A stretch of DNA of 64,000 bases from assembly GCF_905171765.1 (NCBI RefSeq), contig NC_053389.1, positions 741,769,146-741,833,145 on the forward strand, written 5' to 3'. This DNA is from Bufo bufo. Taxonomy: Eukaryota > Chordata > Amphibia > Anura > Bufonidae. Both the position numbers and the translations under genes were made by a program. Positions 32,520 to 45,058 of this stretch are shown here, piece after piece (position 1 is the first letter of the stretch; each line of letters begins with the position of its first letter). The notes beneath the pieces are model-generated. The model searched no databases. It was not told the origin of the DNA and worked only from the letters and a program-made list of their open reading frames with translations.

Positions 32520-34818
32520 ATAGAAGCTCCTATACTTAGGACCTATAGGGACACCAAACAATTCACCATTGAAAACACACCTCCTAACCTGCGGAGATAC
32601 ATGGCCACAGAGTATCCATGAGGTTAACCACCTCTTAAATAGAATGTAGAGCGAGCGACAGCGGCCCAAAAAAGACATAAATTAACTGACTTAGCCCGAA
32701 ACTGCAACCTGGTATTTTTAAATTACCTTGTAGTATTGGTTTCTCTGAGTATTTTTGTTTTAAAAGTAAATAATAAAGGTTAAAGTTTTAACATATAGAT
32801 AGGACCCCTAAAAGGAGTTTTTGGTCAGGTGACCGTGGTTTGATTTTTGTTACAATCTCCTGAGGGCCCTATAGGGACAAAAATCTGGTTCTTTGTGACC
32901 ATTATTGGGCACAGTGACAGGACTATGTGACTGACTGTTAGTTACATCCTATGTTTGGCCCATATGTTTGACACCTATTGGAATAGATACTGCTGTACAG
33001 GACCGGATACACACTTCTGCGGATGTCTACAGTGGACACATAGGGCTGGTTCTTCACCAATAGCATTGATTTCCTCAGGCTCTGGTCTACAAACTAGACC
33101 AAATATACACTGCATATTAATGCTTTGCAACTCACACCTCGTGCATTTCAATGGACGCTAATTTCGGTATTGCTTTAGCATTTTATGCCCATTACTATAG
33201 CTAGTGGGACTATAAGGTGAATCATATTACTTTCCTAAAGGTCAAAATTTAAATTCATCGTATAAAACGTCTGAAAAATGTGCATCAGGTGGGATTTTTG
33301 AGTAAAGCTTCCAATATTCTGTTTTATACATATGCCATCTATTTCCTTCATATGGAGCTGCATTCCCTGTGTTTGCTTTTTGCAGACACACCCAGCTAAG
33401 CACAACATAATGGGAGGATTAATGACTAATGCCCCCTAATGGTTAGAATAGATACCTTTTATCCCAGGAATGTGTGAGGTGCTATGAGGACAGGGTTGAT
33501 AAAAAGAAAAATCCTACCACAAACAAGCATGGCCTCCAGATGCTGAGGATGCTGTCATCTCAGGTCATGTCCATACCCAATACCCCCGTCATGCCCCTTT
33601 GAATTTAACTGCCTCCACAAGGTTAAAAAATATCATCTGGTTTCTTTATGCTCCATGTCCTTATAAAATAATCCAATTAAAATATTTCCAGCCAGAATCC
33701 CTATACGAGAAATGCTAAGGCAGCCAGGCAAAACGAGAATTAAATGTTCAAAGAGATCAGTGAGCTTTAAGCTTTGTATGGTGCAGATTTACGCTGCTTC
33801 CCCCATATGGATGCTAGACAGCCCATTTTACGTCAAGATCACGTTACTTTATAATACAATTCTTTGTCTGAATGTCTATAAGAATATTTATATTTATTTG
33901 TCATATGTATATTCATCTGATTTCTACTTAAACAGACTTTCCGGGACCCAGCAGGAACCATCCTACCTTAATTAATTCTAACTTGCCTGCAAAAGAAATT
34001 TTCCGATATACTTACGTCCTCAAAGTTGCATGGATCATGGCATATTTATTATCTACGACACATGGAAATTTTGCAGAAATGCTGCATCCTATGCCAGGCA
34101 GCATATTGGTGTATTTTATTAGACTAGTCATACAACACAATGCAGTTGTAACTAATACTGTACATAAAAACAGTGCACCATTTCATAAAGTTGTTGCAAC
34201 CACACAATGAAAAATCTGACTTAAAAGTGACATGAAAACACTCTCAAATGATAAATGTCCCCCTATAATTGTAAGTTCTTGAGAACCTCTTTAAAGGGAA
34301 TTTCCATATAAATGTATGGATGTGATTGTCATCACTATGTGAATACTGCGTGAAGAGAAGGTTGAAAAGACTTCATCAAATACAATTTTTATGTTGGCAT
34401 TCAGCAAAGGGTTGGGAGGTTGTAAGTCTTGACAAGGACATTCCCCCTCTAACCCTAAGTGGGAGAACTGTAATTTATGGGTATGATGAATGGTGGCCAT
34501 AGGTTTGCCATGCTAATACTTTGTTACAACGGGTCTAAACACAATAGTCTATGCATATTAATGTAAGATCTTGTGGTGTCATAGGTGCCTGGTTGCAGTC
34601 AGATACTGGATGCAGGAGAGGTGAACACAGACCACATCTATACCCTCATACCATCTATAGAGGCAGATAACAAACCCAACACTAGAGAGTATGAAATATA
34701 GGAGGTAGGACTGTTCTGTGAAAGCAAATATATAACCAGTTATGACCCATAATAGATGTAAAATGCAGAAGCCAAAGAACATAGATCATTGAGGTGTAGT
34801 ACATTGACTTTTTCTTAC
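32520..34818. other. Intergenic or ANTXR1 intron sequence; nothing recognised
   Basis: No coding exon with matching splice phase was found, including a search by eye for the expected next ANTXR1 tail exon. Low repeat content by inspection. Confidence 0.4.
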
Positions 34819-34860
34819 CTCACTGTCTTCTTCTGGTGGTGGGGGAGGTGCTTTGATCAT
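34819..34860 (-). CDS. ANTXR1: ANTXR1 exon: start of cytosolic tail
   Basis: 42 bp encoding 14 residues, MIKAPPPPPEEDSE, phase 0 at both ends. The acceptor is TATTTAG and the donor GAG|GTAAGA. It corresponds to the proline-then-acidic start of the ANTXR1 tail just inside the membrane. The next exon, which should carry the conserved WPTVDASYYGG region, is not visible in the window. Confidence 0.85.
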
Positions 34861-35374
34861 CTAAATATCGAAAAATATAATAAGTGAATTTAATAATCAA
34901 TTTGCCAACTGTACTTTCTTTACTGTATTGTAACCATTATTTTTTGCATTTTTAGCTATATACTTAAAATAAGTAGTGGTGCAGTTAGAGAATATCATGA
35001 AATGATGTACCTGTACACCCACTAAAAGCCATGTATGGAGATCGAGCAAATGGCAAAGCCATTTAGACAACCACTGTTCAGCAGCATACAAAGTCCCTAT
35101 AGGTCAATATTCCATGAAGGGGCATAGCTACAGGGGGTGCAGAGGTAACAGCTGCATGCAGGATCTGGTAGCCTTTCTAATAGACACCAGTATTATAAAT
35201 GACACATGGTATATGGGGATCTTGGCACAAATTTTGCACTGGGGCCCAGGTTCAACTTACATCTCTGGCTTTTTGTACCACGTATGGTGCTACCCTGAGG
35301 CATTGTGTTCCTGAGTCACACAGATGTACAATATAGGCCCATAGCAGTGTATGGCAACTCCTTACAGATCTATA
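34861..35374. other. ANTXR1 intron with a hAT-MITE fragment
   Basis: About 35115-35275 resembles the MITE at 15005-15323 (GGGGCATAGCTACAGGGG near the start). Otherwise unique. Confidence 0.4.
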
Positions 35375-36186
35375 TGTGCAGTGACCCAGTGGATCACTGG
35401 TAAAGGGTTAATTTTGTAAAGCATAACTGCTAAAGAGTTAATGTTGTGGTTTACTGCCAAAGAACTTAAATGGTAAAAGTGTTCTCTAAATCCCCATATT
35501 TGTGAATAACAGATAACACCCTGTTAGTGAGTCTTTTCTGAGCAGGCCTAGAGGAAGGACATTTTTGTGTGAGCTGCTGAGAGCTAGGTCTGGTCCAGGT
35601 AGCCTCTATCCCTGAGGTTTAATCTTGCCAGAAAAACAACTGTAGTAGCAGTCCCAGAGAGAAAAAGAACAGACATTCATAGAAAGTTGGGAACCATTTC
35701 AAGGCCATACTGGAAAGACAGTAAGATAAACGCATGTTTATGGCAAAAGACTTTACTGCTAGTGGAAAGGGTGTACTGCTTCTGAGATGGACTGGCCACC
35801 CGGATCTAAGATCTGCACTCCGCAGCCCGAGAATGCAGAAATGAGAATGGAACTACATGCCTGTGGTTATTTGGGAAGGACTACTACCATCATTGCTAGT
35901 GCCTATTGTGGTAATGTGGACAGTGCGGGAAGGCATGTGTATCCCACCCAGATACCTCAGCTTAGTGAGATAACTAAAATCTGGAAAGCTGCAGTGGTCT
36001 CAGCAAAGTATAGTTTGAGTCAGGGGTGAATTATGTGTTAGGTAGTGCCTAGATGGGCAGGAGTTATTTTGGTTGCTGTATTGTGCTAAAGTGCTAGAAA
36101 ATAAAGCATTGTTTGGACTTCAATCCGGTTGTCTGTGAGAAATCTGTGATTGAGACCCCCAGAGAGAGAGAGAGCGATCCCTTACA
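35375..36186 (+). mobile_element. Solo LTR, 812 bp, in an ANTXR1 intron
   Basis: TGTGCAGTGACCC...CCCTTACA, flanked by a 5-bp duplication CTATA (35370-35374, 36187-36191). AATAAA near 36100 sits about 85 bp from the end, as in an R-U5 region. No internal region remains, so it arose by LTR recombination. It is antisense to ANTXR1. Confidence 0.8.
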
Positions 36187-37413
36187 CTATACAAAACTAT
36201 TGGAAAAAGCCTACTGTATGATATACCTCAAACTGTGTCTGTTGCTGCTATAAGTACTGCAACTCTCATCATTTATTCAGTAAAGAGAGACTCTGTTTAT
36301 TATAACCAAACAGGACTAGTCATTGCCTCCATCATCTGCCGGGCCTCGACTTGCCCTCCTGCTTTGCAACCTGCCAGCCATCCACCTAACATCAAGGGCT
36401 CCCCAGCCAGGCAGTAGACCCCAAAAGCCCAGAGTATGCCTGAAGGGAAGAAAAGGTGCTCCTGGGAGCACTAGAGAGAGAGAGTGATTAACCACTGTGA
36501 GGACTACTATCACCTTCTATTGCCATGGTCACCACTAGAGATGAACGAATCGAAGCTGACGAAGTGGAATTCGATCTGAATTTAAGGAGAAATTCGATTC
36601 TCAACGAATGCGAATTTCCTCGCTCTTTGTGGTAGCGAACCGCAATTTTTCCTAAAATGGCGACTACACATGTGAGGACATGGGGCAAGGAACTGTGGGA
36701 AGGAGAGATGACCCATAATGCCATGCATGCAGCCAATCAGCATCCAGCCAGCCCTGTGATGTTACAGCCCTATAAATTCCACGGCCATCTTAGATTCAGA
36801 CATTTTCCAGCGTTCTGAGTGGAGGGACAGATGTGAGAAGGCGCTAGGGACAGCAATCGGAAAAACCTCATTGTGAAAAAAAAAACGATTTATAAGTGCA
36901 GGGAAAGGATAGGGAGGAATCATTTCACAGCATCTTAGTGCAGGGAGAGATGTCAGAAGGCGCTAGGGACAGTGCTAGAAAAGCGATTTACAAGTGCAGG
37001 GAAAGATTATTTGGGGATCCAAATAGCCATTAGACAGCTCTGTCATTCCAGCTATTTGTTCTTGTTATTGGGGTGCAAGTGGTATGTTAAAAAGCCATTA
37101 GTGTCCTATTTTAGTACAAAAAGAAAAATATTTACGCACTTCACTGTTGCTGTTATTTGTGTTGAAAGCGTTTAGTGGCCTCTTTCAGTACAGAAAGAAA
37201 AAGATATTTGTCGCTTTTAGGGGTGTTTTAATTTGCTTTTAATTTATTTAGTTCATCTAAAAGTATGTCAGACAGATAAGTGCCAGGCCATGCACAGGAG
37301 TGGCAGAGGCATAAATATTTCTAGTGCAGGCAGAGGTCGCAGCAGAGTAAGGGGGCATGGCAGCAGGAGTCGCAGCGAGAGGCCTGAGCTCCCGGTGTCA
37401 TCTAGCAGCACCT

Positions 37414-38370
37414 GACTAGTTAGTCTGCCCTGGAGGCTGGTTTTAAAGTCAGTATAAAACTGAGTCTGCTTTTACAGCGCCTACCAGTAGCCATTTGGCT
37501 CCAGGAGAAGTATATAGTGGGCTCAGCATGCATGTTGGTACTTGCATCCCTGGATCCGATGAAAGCTGTCACGGCACCGGACGGGGTTAAAAGCAGAGTG
37601 TGCCTGGCGTGCATGCTGTACCTGCGCTCCCTGGACTTTGTGTGGCTATCATGGCCCATAACAGGTAGGAACTAGTGTTAGGGACCACTCATAGAGGCGA
37701 CCTTGACGTGGTGAGTGGCTTATTACGCTTTGGCCAAAATGTACACTAATGCCTCATTCAACATCCAGCATAGAGGCAGGGCAGAGTGCTGGTTGCAGAG
37801 TGCTATTCCATTTGTGTTTTTGCGTTTGTATGTGTATTTCGCCATAGCGATGTGCACCTGCATACAGGGTTGTGCTGACTGAACCCCCCACATTTTTTCT
37901 TTGTAGTATATATTGGAGGCGTGGTGATCTCCATGCAGTCATGCAGACCTGACCAGTTAGTCTGCCCTGGAGGCTGGTTTTAAAGTCAGTATAGAACTGA
38001 GTCTGCTTTTACAGCGCCTACCAGTAGCCATTTGGCTCCAGGAGAAGTATATAGTGGGCTCAGCATGCATGTTGGTACTTGCATCCCTGGATCCGATGAA
38101 AGCTGTCACGGCACCGGACGGGGTTAAAAGCAGAGTGTGCCTGGCGTGCATGCTGTACCTGCGCTCCCTGGACTTTGTGTGGCTATCATGGCCCATAACA
38201 GGTAGGAACTAGTGTTAGGGACCACTCATAGAGGCGACCTTGACGTGGTGAGTGGCTTATTACACTTTGGCCAAAATGTACACTAATGCCTCATTCAACA
38301 TCCAGCATAGAGGCAGGGCAGAGTGCTGGTTGCAGAGTGCTATTGCATTTGTGTTTTTGCGTTTGTATCT
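37414..38370. repeat. Direct duplication with 537-bp spacing
   Basis: About 420 bp starting GACTAGTTAGTCTGCCCTGG at 37414 recurs at 37951 with about 99% identity. The second copy joins the transposase segment. It is non-coding. Confidence 0.9.
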
Positions 38371-38735
38371 AGCAGTCGTGTGTTGACCAGCAACCCAGCG
38401 GTTCTTGATTGGTTAACTCGGTCATCCACTTCATCCCAAGTGACATCAGACACCCCCAGCCAAGAGTCGGTGGGTTCGTCAGACACAACCCTTAGTTGCC
38501 ATTGCCCGGGAGAAGGCCCTGTGCCCTCACCTGTCCTCAACCTGCCTCAGTCCTTTCCTCCACTAGGCGGGCAAGTAGTGATGAGGAGAGTGGCGTGGAG
38601 GCTGGTGTTGCGAGCAGTCAGGCTCCTGACCCAGAGACGGTTGAGGAGGACATCAGTGACGTGCAGACAGTACTCGATGATGATGAGTATGTAGCTGATC
38701 GGACTTGGGAGCCAGGTGACAAAGGGGCTTCATTA
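38330..38735 (+). pseudogene. hAT transposase, N-terminal fragment
   Basis: The plus strand encodes SRVLTSNPAVLDWLTR, then a Ser-rich stretch, then after a frameshift near 38560 DEESGVEAGVASSQAPDPE and DDDEYVADRTWEPGDKG. This is like the acidic N-terminal region of frog ZBED-type hAT transposases. It is cut off where the DNMT3-like segment begins. Confidence 0.6.
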
Positions 38736-38824
38736 TTTTCTTTTCTTTATATAGTAATATAATATTATAAAATCTGCATGATGTATCCATGATAAATCTG
38801 CAGCGTGGGGGCCCTGTGTGGCTT

Positions 38825-39313
38825 CTACACACTTTCAAAATAATCCTTCAGTGGGGCGAATAGATGCTGGATGACTGGGACGCTCCATGACCTTCCCGGG
38901 AGCTTCTGTCGGGAGCAGCGGTTCATTTCTGAGATGTTCGTATAGTGTGGGGGGAATCCGAAGACCCTCTTCATCTCCGTGCACCACAGGATGTCCTCTT
39001 TCCCATCCATGATGACTGGGAACTCGTGATGTTTTCCCTGACAAAGAGACCAGGTAGTTATGGTTTGAATCTTGATGAACTTCTTTACTCTTCCGGGATC
39101 CAAACAATCTTGAAGCTTTGTCTTCTCATTGTCTATAGGTACTAGAGGCCTGTTCATGCCAGGCAGGTTCTTCCAGAAGTATCTGGCCTGATGAGCAGCC
39201 GATACCGCACTTGCATCAATCTTGACAGGATTCGTCTCCAGGTGGAGAGATATTGTTTTTTGGAATGTTTTCTCCCTCGCAACCACGTCGTCGAATAACC
39301 AGAAGACTGGTCC
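38825..39313 (-). pseudogene. Intronless DNMT3-like DNA methyltransferase C-terminus
   Basis: About 163 open codons on the minus strand matching the last part of vertebrate DNMT3A/3[11 protein letters not shown] (motif VI region, usually F-E-N-V-V), [20 protein letters not shown] (motif VIII), [20 protein letters not shown], and [20 protein letters not shown] (motif X) followed by a stop at 38825. In the parent gene this region spans several exons; here it is continuous, so it is a retrocopy. The SAM-binding motif I and the catalytic Pro-Cys motif IV are absent, so it cannot methylate DNA. The minus-strand A-rich stretch near 38757-38735 may be a decayed poly(A) tail. Confidence 0.85.
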
Positions 39314-40020
39314 GCAATATGGCAACGGGCAGCACATGTTCGTCTGAACGAACCTTCACAGTATTATTTCACTACCAAAGCAGACTCCCTATGCGTGTTA
39401 CTGCAAGGCACAGTGTTCTACACCACTATAAAGGCTCTCTGCTGCCAGGAAATAGCCATTTTTTTTACGTGATTTGCCTCAAATTTATTCAGATCGAACC
39501 AAATTTAAAAAAAATATTTGGCGAAGCGACAAATCGAATTTTTGAAAAATTCGCTCATCTCTAGTCACTATCCCATCCCCTCCAACTCCATCTACCATGC
39601 CTCCCCATGGCAGGCCAGTGCATTGCATATGTGTGTATGAGCCTTTAGTGTTTGACAGTCTAGAGTGCAGATGACTAATGTTACAGGAGGAGCTCTGCAC
39701 ACTGACTGTATACATTTTCATGCAGTTTTTTGCTGTAATAAGGATGGGTAATAGAAGGGGGTTTGAAGAAGAAGAATGCACATTGACATGTGTGCATACA
39801 AAACTATCCATAAAGAAGAACAGAAATGTAGCACAGCTTCTAGTTGCCTCCAACAAAGCTCAGGCAATCAGAACTGCCCCCAGGGACAGACCTGGGTTTC
39901 ATCACTCTTCCCTGAGCTGTGCTCTGGACTGCAGCATCTGGACTGGTTTCTGAATGTCAGTCCAAGTTTTCTATGTATGGCTGATTTCCAGGAATTTATA
40001 TTACATCAGTCTAGCCTTAA

Positions 40021-40251
40021 AGGGAACCTGTCAGCCAGGTTTTTATTATTAAACTGCTGCCATGATGCCACAGCGCTTGTGAATACCTTTGTGGAGAAGC
40101 CCCAGTTGAAATAACTGCTTTTACTAGGTGCTATATCAGGTAAGTGTCAGGCGAGGGATCTGTTAGGGTAGGGTTACAGTACGACTTCTTTTTGCCACTC
40201 TGAAGCCTTCCCCAGTCATTTTTACTGCATAGACAAATTAAGACAATCCCT
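40021..40251. mobile_element. TTAA-type MITE, partial
   Basis: Begins after TTAA (40017-40020) with AGGGAACCTGTCAGCC, close to the tip of the element at 24323. The right end (AATCCC before TTAA at 40252) matches poorly. A short inverted repeat GACAATCCCTTTA/TAAAGGGATTGTC spans 40242-40294. Confidence 0.5.
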
Positions 40252-40357
40252 TTAATAGAAAAAAACAAAAAAAAACGTAAAGGGATTGTCTGAACTAGAC
40301 GAACCCTTCTCAGAAGAGTCTTCTCACATGGCGTTTTGCCATATCCATCAGAGTATC

Positions 40358-41083
40358 ACCAAAAAAATGGATATGACTTTCACATGTATTTAAATCCAAC
40401 AGGCTTTATTATAAATATACATAAAAAATACATACATACATACACAGTAATAAGAAAGGCAGCACAAGGCAGGACACACGGATGGGGAACAGGACCCAAG
40501 GAGGGGCCGGGAGATCAGTACACCAGAAGACAGGGAAGAGGAATGCTGGCTAGAAGACCATACCGAAAAACCTCATGGCGGCAACGCCCCAAACATGGTA
40601 CAAGAAAGGCGGTTGTAAAAATATTGAGGTAAGGTAAGAAAACAGATTTAGCATACCCTGTGTGGTGTATCGATCTCTCGGCCGACTCCTGACCCAATGC
40701 CGTTTCGCCAGTATACCTGGCTTCTTCCAGGGGATATAGGACCATATAAAAACATCTCCCCTATATAGTGCCCACACAGGTGTGTGGAAGATAATTGAGG
40801 TTGCAGATTGCAGGACCGGATGACGTCTGCACCAATGGGGTTGAAAATCCAATGCTGGGGGCCAATCAGTCGGGGCAATTGGTCTTCTAGCCAGCATTCC
40901 TTTTCCCTGTCTTCTGGTGTACTGATCTCCCGGCCCCTCCTTGGGTCCTGTTCCCCATCCGTGTGTCCTGCCTTGTGCTGCCTTTCTTATTACTGTGTAT
41001 GTATGTATTTTTTATGTATATTTATAATAAAGCCTGTTGGATTTTCATACATGTGAAAGTCATGTCCATTTTTTTGGTGATAA
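40358..41083. mobile_element. Inverted-repeat element with ~200-bp arms and a hammerhead-like core
   Basis: 40358-40563 is the reverse complement of 40881-41083. The central ~315 bp contains a hammerhead-like motif on the minus strand. Arms end in GTGAAAGTCAT. The layout repeats that of the palindrome at 909-1120 and of the inverted arms of the Penelope-like element. No coding sequence. Confidence 0.65.
40688..40735 (-). ncRNA. Degenerate hammerhead-like motif
   Basis: The minus strand has CTGGAAGAA (extra base against CTGANGA), stem II GCCAG/CTGGC, GAAAC and later GTC. Stem I is weak. Likely inactive. Confidence 0.4.
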
Positions 41084-41183
41084 TTATGGCCCTGAGTGGG
41101 TCAGTTTTTTTTAGATTAATCCTGTCCGGTTAATGTTGGTTGACATATCCATCAGAGGTATACACCTGGATGATTTACAACTA

Positions 41184-41471
41184 CAGATGAGCCAAGTGCT
41201 TAAAATATGATTTGGTTTTGATTAAGCCGAACCAGTCAACCAATTTCATCAAGAGTTCTCCAACAGGCTGAAAATGTGTGTATGACACCCTGATGTCTCC
41301 AAGGACTTTCTCTCTAGTCTCTCACAATTTTTTTAATTATTGTTTTCCCCTCTGCCTATCTCTCTCTTAAATTTGCTTTCAATCAGATCACCAAAAGTTC
41401 AGATTTGGATGCAACTCGAAATTTGTCAAAACTCCGCTTGCACTCGATTCACTTGCAATCGCTCATCTCTG
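41184..41471. mobile_element. hAT-type MITE, about 290 bp
   Basis: CAGATGAGCCAAGTGC at the left and CTTGCAATCGCTCATCTCTG at the right are inverted hAT-type ends. No clear target duplication. Confidence 0.5.
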
Positions 41472-41834
41472 TTCCAAACATATATCTCTGATAAATGGCG
41501 TCAGATGCAATTAAAGAAGGTAACAGAAACAAAAACACATTATGCCATAATTTGGCAGCTTCCCATCATGTTTTACACCATCATGGAGGGGATGTGAATC
41601 ACATTATGGTACAGGGCATTGAAAAAGTAAGATTACCTGAGAGGGGTGGAGATCTACCGAGGAAACTTTTTAATCGTCAGGCTTTTTGGATGTTCAAGGT
41701 TAAATTATTAATCCCCCACGGATCAAAGAGAAAACAGGATTTAATTTTACATTACTAAATAATTCCTGTTTTGGAGATTGACATGTACAATGTCCCCTCC
41801 CACCTTTTCCACTATATAGCCTGACTGATGTAGT

Positions 41835-41895
41835 TCATCTAGTGACCCTATGATTAAGTGGTGCTAAAAACATGCACCCGAAACGCGTCAGAAAG
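41835..41895 (+). ncRNA. Possible degenerate hammerhead motif
   Basis: Stem II-like GGTGC/GCACC followed by CGAAACGCGTC, with a minimal stem III and GTC. The upstream CTGANGA box is replaced by CTATGATTA. Only half of the core is convincing. Confidence 0.35.
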
Positions 41896-41899
41896 ATGT

Positions 41900-42638
41900 A
41901 AGGCCTGGTTTGTATCCACCATTTTGTAACTGCTTTTTAATGGAGAAGAAATAAAACTGAATGGATTTTACCAACAGCGGTGTCTGGAAATCGTTTACAT
42001 TTGTCGCTGTGTGAGTGCAGTCCTGCACTATCCGTGCCCTGGGGGTCCGAGCAGCTTGTGTTCGCTACTGTATTTGTATGGACATAAGGTGGCATCTGTC
42101 GCTTATAGGCCCCCATTGTAAAAGAAAACAAAAAAATAAAAGAATATGGATTCCAAAACCCTACTCTTTTGGCCTTTGTTTGGTGGTTGAAGGCCTATAG
42201 ACCTATAGATGCGTTTCACGTATGCTCTACATTGTAGGGCAAGCAGACACTGCAAAATAGAGTTTGAAATCAACCTAAGCCGACCCAAAAGCATACTCTC
42301 TATGGTGTAGAATCTTCTATTGATGTACATACTGCTGAAGAATAACAATGCTGGCATGCTTTGTATTTGCTGTACGAAACATACAAGCACTGCATCAGTA
42401 AATCTTAGCACTACGATATCTAAGTAGTCATCTTGTTTAATACAAGTAGATTTATGGGGCATGTTTTATATGTAGTAGGCTTTCCTGACATTAAACCAAT
42501 GATTCTCCACTTCAGTTTATACAAAGATGACCGACATTAGTAAAACACAGGGAAACAACTGAGGTTAAGCACATTCCACCCACGTAAGGTCACGTCAGGC
42601 CCCTGTAATACAATGTGATGATGAGATCTGACACTTAC
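41900..42638. other. ANTXR1 intron; nothing recognised
   Basis: Unique-looking. GCGTTTCACGTATGC near 42210 is reminiscent of ribozyme-repeat ends but lacks the core. Confidence 0.35.
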
Positions 42639-42734
42639 CACAGTGCAGCACAGAGGCCAGAACCACCACAGCAGCGCCAGAACCAAAAGGAGAAATAAGA
42701 TGAGGAGGGCAATAGCCAAGATGGTCCCGTCCGC
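42639..42734 (-). CDS. ANTXR1: ANTXR1 exon: transmembrane helix
   Basis: 96 bp, 32 codons, phase 0 at both ends. It starts [12 protein letters not shown] and ends [10 protein letters not shown]. The hydrophobic run of about 22 residues is the single membrane span; the Trp-rich end and paired Cys sit at the cytosolic face, where family members are palmitoylated. Acceptor CCCACAG, donor GTG|GTAAGT. Nearly identical to vertebrate ANTXR1. Confidence 0.95.
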
Positions 42735-42829
42735 CTGTGGGACATAATAGCATGTTTTTATTACCATCATAGAATTGTCGAGAATTCTGAATATATGTTT
42801 AGTTTATTAGTGATGTCATCATTTATAAT

Positions 42830-43590
42830 TTATTAAGTTATAACATAGTTTTGTACCGCATTGCACCATCCAACTGCTGGGACCAGTTATCACAAGAACG
42901 AGGAACAGGTCCTCTATCTGAATGGAGAACTGGCCACTCCTGTGCAATACTATGGAGATAGCCAACTGCTGTACTTGGCTATCATTGTCAGTCTCATAGA
43001 GCCTGAATGGAGTGGAAGTGCAAATGAGTGACCACTGCTCCTTTCGAAAGGGAGACATGGAACCCTTGTTCTATTGATTGGTGGTGGTCCCAGCAGTTGG
43101 ATATCCAGCGATCATACATTTATCACTTATCCTGTGGACAGACAAAAGTTTTTTGTGGTCCAACGTCTTTAAGAACAATTTTGCTCTATAATCTGGTCAG
43201 AGAGGTAAAAAGTGGACATTTTCCACAAAGGTAGAGTTTGAGAACACAAGAAAGATATAGGGGACATTTACTATCCAGAAATATGCCTATATTATGTGTA
43301 TTTCTGGTGCAGATTGCGGCAATCTGCGTCTTTTTCCCGCTCACGCCAAGTCTAAAAGTGTGGGCGGGGAAGGGGACGGGGAGGTAGGCCCATCTCATTC
43401 ATCATCTTCTACGTTTTCTGTTTTAGGAGAAGAAAAAGGTCTAAATGTAAGACAGCTAGGAAGCTGGCTTACATTTAGACTGCCGCAGTATATGCCGAAG
43501 TTCTGCACCTCTTCATAACTTTGGTGGATCCACCGCCAGATATAGGGGTTATTAAGACTGGTGTCTAAAATGCCTGTCTTAATAAATGAT
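42830..43590. repeat. Two MITE-like segments in an ANTXR1 intron
   Basis: 42830-43150 contains inverted motifs (CCAACTGCTGGGACCA / TGGTCCCAGCAGTTGG). 43260-43585 resembles the MITE near 11430-11680 (GGGACATTTACTATCC; GTCTTAATAAATGATTCC). Confidence 0.5.
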
Positions 43591-43626
43591 TCCTATAATC
43601 CTTTGATTAGTTACCCAACAAGTTAA

Positions 43627-43869
43627 AGGGGTTTTCCGAGACTTTAATACTGATGACCTGTCCTCTGGATAGGTTATCAGTATATGATTGTGGGGGTCCG
43701 ACATCCAGTACTCCCACAGACTAGCTGTTCGAGAAGGCAGGGGCGCTCGCAGTAGAAGACCAAGAGCACCAGTGGCTTCTCAAACAGCTGATTGGAGGTG
43801 GTCCCGGTTGTCGGACCAATCAGATATCCTGAGGATAGGTCATCAGTATTTAAATCTCTGAAAACCCTT
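43627..43869. mobile_element. TTAA-flanked MITE, 243 bp
   Basis: TTAA at 43623-43626 and 43870-43873. Ends AGGGGTTTTCCGAGACTTTAA and complement; internal TGATGACCTGTCC/GATAGGTCATCA. Same family as 1578-2000. Confidence 0.75.
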
Positions 43870-43873
43870 TTAA

Positions 43874-45058
43874 TCTATAACAGATCGCTGCAGGACGCCT
43901 ATCCCAATTCTCTTAATAATATGCATGAGCTCAGGAGTCCTGGTATTCACAAGCAGCAGGCTCCCTCTCCCTTCCTGCCGCTGATTGACAGCTTACTCCA
44001 GAAGCTCATGAACATGAATGATTCCAAAGTGAGTGTGCATGATTGAGAGGACTCCTGGTTCAAACAGCTCACAGCTCATACTGCACCTGATAAACTGTGA
44101 TTTTATGAAAACTACTGTATGTTCCCAAGTAAGTGACACACCCCTATAATCAGTGTCTCTGATAGGCAGCAAAAACCAGGCTGCAACCGGTTGGGCATTT
44201 CCCAAATTAATGGCCGTCGATGTAATACAAGGTTGGCTTGAATCCACTATATTGGAGCCACTCTTATATGGGAAACCCTTGCTATGTTGGGCACATTAAC
44301 AGGGATTTTCTTCATTATAGAACCTCATTTTAAGTTATTAGATAGCATTAAAAAAGTTGCATGACATTTAGGTCTGCTATATCTCTATGAAGAATGACCA
44401 CATATGTTGACTATGGCAAAGCTTGCTGGTATACATACATAGATCTTGCAAAAAAAGCCTATATGGTGTCAAGACAACTAATATTTATTGCCGGTGTGAA
44501 CATTGGGAGGAAGGACAAGTGGAATTAGGTAAAAATGGTAAACCTGTCTATAGTCTATGCTGATCCAATGGAGATTGATAGAATCAAAAGCACAAGACTC
44601 CACAATCGAGACATCCATCTCTCCTTTTATTACTACAAGATGTGTTGGAAGTCTTCCAGCCACTGCCTTGGATCACTGCCACTACTTCATTATAACACAT
44701 CTATAATAAAGCTCACAAAAGAATTCCTACATGTTAATGTCCAACGATGGCAGAGTCTGTTCTTGTATGAAAACAAGGATAAAAAAACCACATAAAAAAA
44801 GATTAGGGAAATGTACACAAAAGAGAACTTAATGTGACTTGTGCCTTTCTAAGCTAATGTTCATTTGATTTTAATCCCCACAGTGGTAGACGGAGCGGCA
44901 GCTCAGTAGAAGGTCACCAGGACAATCCCCGGAGGACCAAAGAAGAAATAATATTAGATGATGTGACTGCTATAATCTGATGATGGCATCTGTTCAGAAG
45001 TGTATTGGGAAAATTCACCAGAAATAAAAAATTATCGTTAAAATCTGCACCTAATTCA
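43874..45058. other. ANTXR1 intron; nothing recognised
   Basis: No exon-like reading frame with splice sites, and no repeat pairs found. Confidence 0.35.

Larger units (their letters stand above)
36536..39563 (+). mobile_element. hAT transposon of 3.0 kb carrying a DNMT3-like fragment
   Basis: Starts TAGAGATGAACG and ends ATTCGCTCATCTCTA, with an 8-bp duplication GTCACCAC / GTCACTAT (two mismatches) outside. Inside are a 537-bp direct duplication, the N-terminal part of a hAT transposase on the plus strand, and an intronless DNMT3-like segment on the minus strand. Confidence 0.82.

Noticed and set aside
1..34818. Downstream ANTXR1 tail exons (WPTVDASYYGG region)
   Set aside because: I looked on the minus strand for the conserved block and found no match; it probably lies outside the window.
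44890..45000. Exon-like plus-strand segment after CCCCACAG
   Set aside because: Stops occur in every frame within a few dozen bases and no donor fits.
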